Shown: positions 60,701 to 64,000 of the stretch, piece after piece
Layout: each line of letters opens with the position of its first letter
Position numbering within the stretch: position 1 is the stretch's first letter
Source of the DNA: Liolophura sinensis
Lineage: Eukaryota > Mollusca > Polyplacophora > Chitonida > Chitonidae
Reading direction: 5' to 3'
NCBI RefSeq assembly: GCF_032854445.1
Contig: NC_088301.1
Location: 48,905,187-48,969,186, forward strand
DNA length: 64,000 nucleotides
Translations under genes and position numbers: made by a program
The notes under the pieces: generated by a model
Databases searched by the model: none
The model's input: only the letters and a program-made list of their open reading frames with translations
Told to the model about the DNA's origin: nothing

Positions 60701-62051
60701 GTACCATTGTAAACAAAAGTAATCTACTCATGTGGTATAAAGATGTATGCTTGTTTGCCAAAGAGCTTTGTCTGTTCTGTGTGCTTGAGTATGTTCTGTA
60801 CAGAAGATTCTTTGTCCGCAGGTTTAAAGGTAATGTTTTGTTTGGCTTCTATAGCTAATGAGATTAACTGCAATTTAAGGATTGACATCAGCCGTCGGTG
60901 TATCAACATTTACGGCATGTCCATGTTGACAAAGTTTCTGTCAGCTTTTGGTTGGATGAATAAGCGAATATACATAATAGGTTTGCAGATTTAATGTCTG
61001 CTTCGGCTTGACATTTTTGTGTTGGTTATAGCTTGAAATCAACTGTTGAAAGATTATAGTTTGCATACATTTGCAAATGTATTTGTATTTGCAAGCATGC
61101 AATGTATTTTGAAATCGAGAAGTTTGCAAACCTACTTGTACTTAGTGTACATGCAGTTTTGTCTGCTGTATATTTTTATTATTTCCTGAAGGCAAGGAAA
61201 ACACTAGCCTGAAAGATGTTAGATGACAGACCATTTAGCACTGTGCATAAAAATATTTAATTTCTTGTTATAAGAATGTTTTTAATATACTTTTAAAAAT
61301 GTACTTGAAACTTTGAATTCTTTGAATTGCCTTTTCTGACAACAGATTGCATTGGGATCAGTGAGGAGACATCACTTCAGGTCTTCATTGGATTTCACCA
61401 TTCATAATGCATGTCAGATCTATGAATGCATTCGTGGAAAAAACTTATTATTAGTCCAAAAATATGTGACATCATTGCTACAGACTACGATAAGAATCTT
61501 ATGTTTTAAAACCACTCAATCAGGTCCTCTAAATTGAATATTGATGTTCTCTAAATATTTTTGTTTCCAAAATTTCTTGGGAAGTGACTGTGGTCTAGTG
61601 GTGCTTGATGTTTAATAGCTTGGACAGAGGAGGTGTAGGTTCAAGACCTTCGACGGGGAATTTGTAGGTTGCCTCCGACCTTGGCGATGACAAACAGTCA
61701 GCGATGCTCGTGTGGCCGTTGCACAGTCTAACTTTTGTTGAAGACCACTTGTCTTCCACAAATATGATTAAATCCGTGTGTAGCACAGGAATCTGTATCC
61801 ATATTAACTTGCCTAAGATTGGTTATTTTCCATGGGCACTCCAGTTTAATCCCATAATACTCACCACTGTTGTACAAGTGAAAAATTTTTGAACACTGCC
61901 TTCAACATTGTGAGTCAAGAGTTTTAAAATTTTTAATTAGGTCTTTTCTTTCAATTACATTTTCAGGTTCTATGTGGAAAGCATTAACCAGCTGCGGGAC
62001 AGCTCGACAATAGAGGCATTTTACCTCAATGCCAGACATTTGGTTTACAAG
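57689..62051 (+). CDS. FRMD4A: FRMD4A/FRMD4B-type FERM domain protein, 5' part
   Basis: Four coding exons, 57689-57760, 58266-58361, 60146-60238 and 61967-62051, give the first 115 residues; the gene continues beyond the window. The translation (MSEGRKTQIILLEW, PKLLAKELLDLVASHFSLKE, GHYNWLDLDKRVLEHEFP, FYVESINQLRDSSTIEAF) matches the FERM F1 lobe and start of F2 of vertebrate FRMD4A and FRMD4B (PKLLAKELLDLVASHF is nearly identical). In mammals these scaffolds link cytohesin and PAR3 at epithelial junctions; the role here is inferred. Exon 2 carries a one-base insertion. The invertebrate gene is probably co-orthologous to both vertebrate paralogues. Confidence 0.93.
58266..58361 (+). CDS. FRMD4A: FRMD4 exon B, with one-base insertion
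   Basis: Acceptor catcttcag, donor GACAC|gtgagt. It encodes PKLLAKELLDLVASHFSLK in the entry frame and EKEYFGLAFIIDT in the exit frame. The exon is 96 bp but phase 0 in and phase 2 out require 95. The extra base is one A in the four-A run at 58320-58323. In frame the sequence would hit TGA at the end of the exon. Confidence 0.9.
60146..60238 (+). CDS. FRMD4A: FRMD4 exon C
   Basis: Acceptor tattttggcag, donor GTCAG|gtaaga, 93 bp with phase 2 at both ends. It encodes GHYNWLDLDKRVLEHEFPSK, VGLLTLYFAV. Human FRMD4A reads GHLNWLQLDRRVLEHDFP. Confidence 0.95.
61588..61890 (+). mobile_element. tRNA-derived SINE, full-length, second family
   Basis: It has A box (tgtggtctagtggtgc) and B box (taggttcaagaccttc), then a body with ttgcctccgaccttggcgat and gtgtggccgttgcacagtct. 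The 3' part is ctgttgtacaagtgaaaaat. The body is unrelated to the CAATCAAATAAA family. It lies about 75 bp upstream of FRMD4 exon D. Confidence 0.8.
61967..62051 (+). CDS. FRMD4A: FRMD4 exon D, last coding exon in window
   Basis: Acceptor acattttcag, donor TACAAG|gtgagt, phase 2 in and 0 out. It encodes FYVESINQLRDSSTIEAFYL, NARHLVYK. Human FRMD4A reads FYIESISYLKDNATIELFFL. The following exon was not found before the end of the window. Confidence 0.95.
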
Positions 62052-64000
62052 GTGAGTAACTTATGAGCATTTGCTGAAATTGGATAAAGCTGATTTAATG
62101 TTCCAACTTGGATAATTATACATGTGTGCTTCACAAGGTTTTGGTTAATGATTTGTTCCATTGACCAAAATGTAAAATCAATTTCATTGTTTGGTTAGTT
62201 ACATGTACAAAAGTGATGTTTGAATGATTTGAGGTAGAGTCACCAGATTTGGATAAAATATGAGTTATCCAAAGAAATGCAGGTTTCTACAAAATTTACA
62301 TTATCATTATTACCTGATACATATATGTTTTGAGGTTACGTTTAAGCTGTTTTTGGAATTACTATTTTTCACCTTAAGTTTAGCATTTTTCAGATGACAC
62401 ACATTTCTTGATTCAGATTGGTTAATCCAGCCCATAAGGCCACTTCAGATGGTTTCTTTGCTGATGTGAATGTTCATTAATTTCTTATCAGAAAATTTTA
62501 GTGTTGTAATCATTTTAAGGTCATTATGTGTCCTGAAATTACATATTTAAATACTAAACTTAGAATGGTGTTTATTGTAATATGAACACTTGTGTGCAAG
62601 GTATCAAAACAAAACTTAAAAGAGACAAATATGCATAACGAAGATGAAGCTGTGATGGTAGACTGTTAAACCCAATACATATGTGTTAAGGTGCTTTACA
62701 TTATAATCAACATCTGGTAGAATTGTGGTTTATTATGCATGCATGCTGAATAATTGGTACATAATATATATACCCAAATTTCTAAACCTTTTCACATTTC
62801 AATTTTTGCAGGTTTTTAATATGATTTTGGAGACAAAACTACATTGGTTGGATTTGCCAATTTGAGGGCATCTCAAAAAGTATACAGCTTACTCAGAATA
62901 ATACCCTCAGAATTTGCTTGAATAACACCTTGTAAAGAAGTGAAAAGGGTGAAGAATTACAGTACATGTATAGTATACAGTAAACGTCTCTGTTTTAATA
63001 ACCTATGGCAGGCCCCTAGCTCGGCTTTAGAAGGGTATTGCTCTCTTCCCATTTTTTAGTCTGGCACAATGTCCCTTTTTTGAGAAATGTACCTTTTACC
63101 TGGGCCCTTTTGATTTCTAGCTAGGTATCTGGACCTACGATCTGTTTATCTGCTACCTCTCTGGAAAACTATACATGTTGATTGGCTTGTTCTCATAGAC
63201 AAATATGCGCTTTGTCGTTTTTAGTGACTATCTAATGTTTTTCTTTTTTGATGACAAGTTACTTAGTATGCTTGCAAGAATGAAAATATGTTAAAAATGT
63301 TTTGAATCATAATGAATTTGTTCGAAGGTGGGACATCAGAGACACCTGTATTATGACAAGCCTTTGTTAAGTGGTTAAAGGGTATTTGTCTCTTGCCATT
63401 GCGATGATAAGTGTATATACATGTACATGTGTCACAGTGTTCAGGGGGAAGGATTGACATGATTTACGGGAAGGATATCCTGCTTGTTCAGTCATGTCTG
63501 AGTACTGTGTCTCTCACTGTCTAAATTTATAACACTTCACCATGCAGTAAATCATGATACATCAGGTTTAGTTGAATAATTTGCTAATGTTATACCTTTT
63601 TGTATGCGTGCTGCTGATACATATACGATGTATGTACAACGTATGTATACATGAAGTAGATTAAAATTAGCATTTTGAAATTAACAATAAATAAATGAAC
63701 ATCTACATGTAAGTTGTACGTGTAGATAACAATTTCACATTCCCAAATTAAATGTGATTTTGTTATTATGATTTTTTTGTTTTTGAATTATTTTCACTTT
63801 CTTTGATTCTTTAAGTGCGATGAAATACACTGACCACTGCTGTGCACAAATTTTGTGGTCAGAAAACACTTTCTAGTTATATCTGTGTCTACATGAATTA
63901 GTAGCTATAGACATTCACTTAAAGTTTCATAAAACACATCCTTCTTCATATAGGCTCCAGACTGTCACGTTTATCCAGGGCAAAGATCTGCTGTTTGTGA
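62052..64000 (+). other. FRMD4 intron, partial
   Basis: No exon with the expected continuation of the FERM F2 lobe was recognised. The sequence is AT-rich with TACATGTA words (for example 62961-62968 region and 63420-63427). Confidence 0.5.

Overview
This is eukaryotic genomic DNA from an animal: AT-rich, intron-rich, with GT-AG introns and short conserved exons. The repeat content points to a lophotrochozoan, most likely a mollusc. It includes tRNA-derived SINEs ending in a CAATCAAATAAA-type tail, an abundance of the palindromic octamer TACATGTA, minisatellites and MITEs. The species cannot be named from the sequence alone.

Three genes can be assembled exon by exon from homology and splice-phase bookkeeping. 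(1) A RASSF1/3/5-type Ras-association gene runs on the + strand (coding 20056-34729). It has one very long first coding exon (863 codons) encoding a Ser-rich, internally repetitive N-terminal region, followed by six short exons encoding the second half of a C1 zinc finger, the RA domain and a C-terminal SARAH helix. (2) TUSC2 (FUS1) lies on the - strand (47399-40547) in three exons giving a 117-residue, potentially myristoylated protein. (3) The 5' part of an FRMD4A/FRMD4B-type FERM-domain gene lies on the + strand (coding exons 57689-62051, continuing past the right edge). RASSF and TUSC2 converge tail to tail; TUSC2 and FRMD4 diverge from a shared upstream region (about 47400-48160) holding ETS-like sites and a strong CTCF-like motif.

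Layout: 1-19500 is repeat-rich non-coding sequence with a 22-bp minisatellite, a 29-bp tandem repeat, two SINE remnants and one weak candidate 5' exon. 19500-20055 is the RASSF 5' flank or 5'UTR. 20056-34729 is RASSF. 34730 to about 37270 is its probable 3'UTR. 38840-47399 is TUSC2, with repeats and unexplained coding-like blocks in its introns. 47400-48160 is the divergent promoter. 48160-64000 is FRMD4 with large introns.

The most notable points are: conserved RASSF1-TUSC2 linkage (adjacent in human 3p21.3); a RASSF protein roughly three times the usual size because of a novel repetitive N-terminus; and three single-base indels inside otherwise well-conserved exons (two in RASSF, one in FRMD4), provable from both homology and exon phase. 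The indels suggest consensus errors or allelic lesions, and automatic annotation would probably mis-model these genes. Exon borders are read by eye from splice consensus and homology; no transcript evidence was available.
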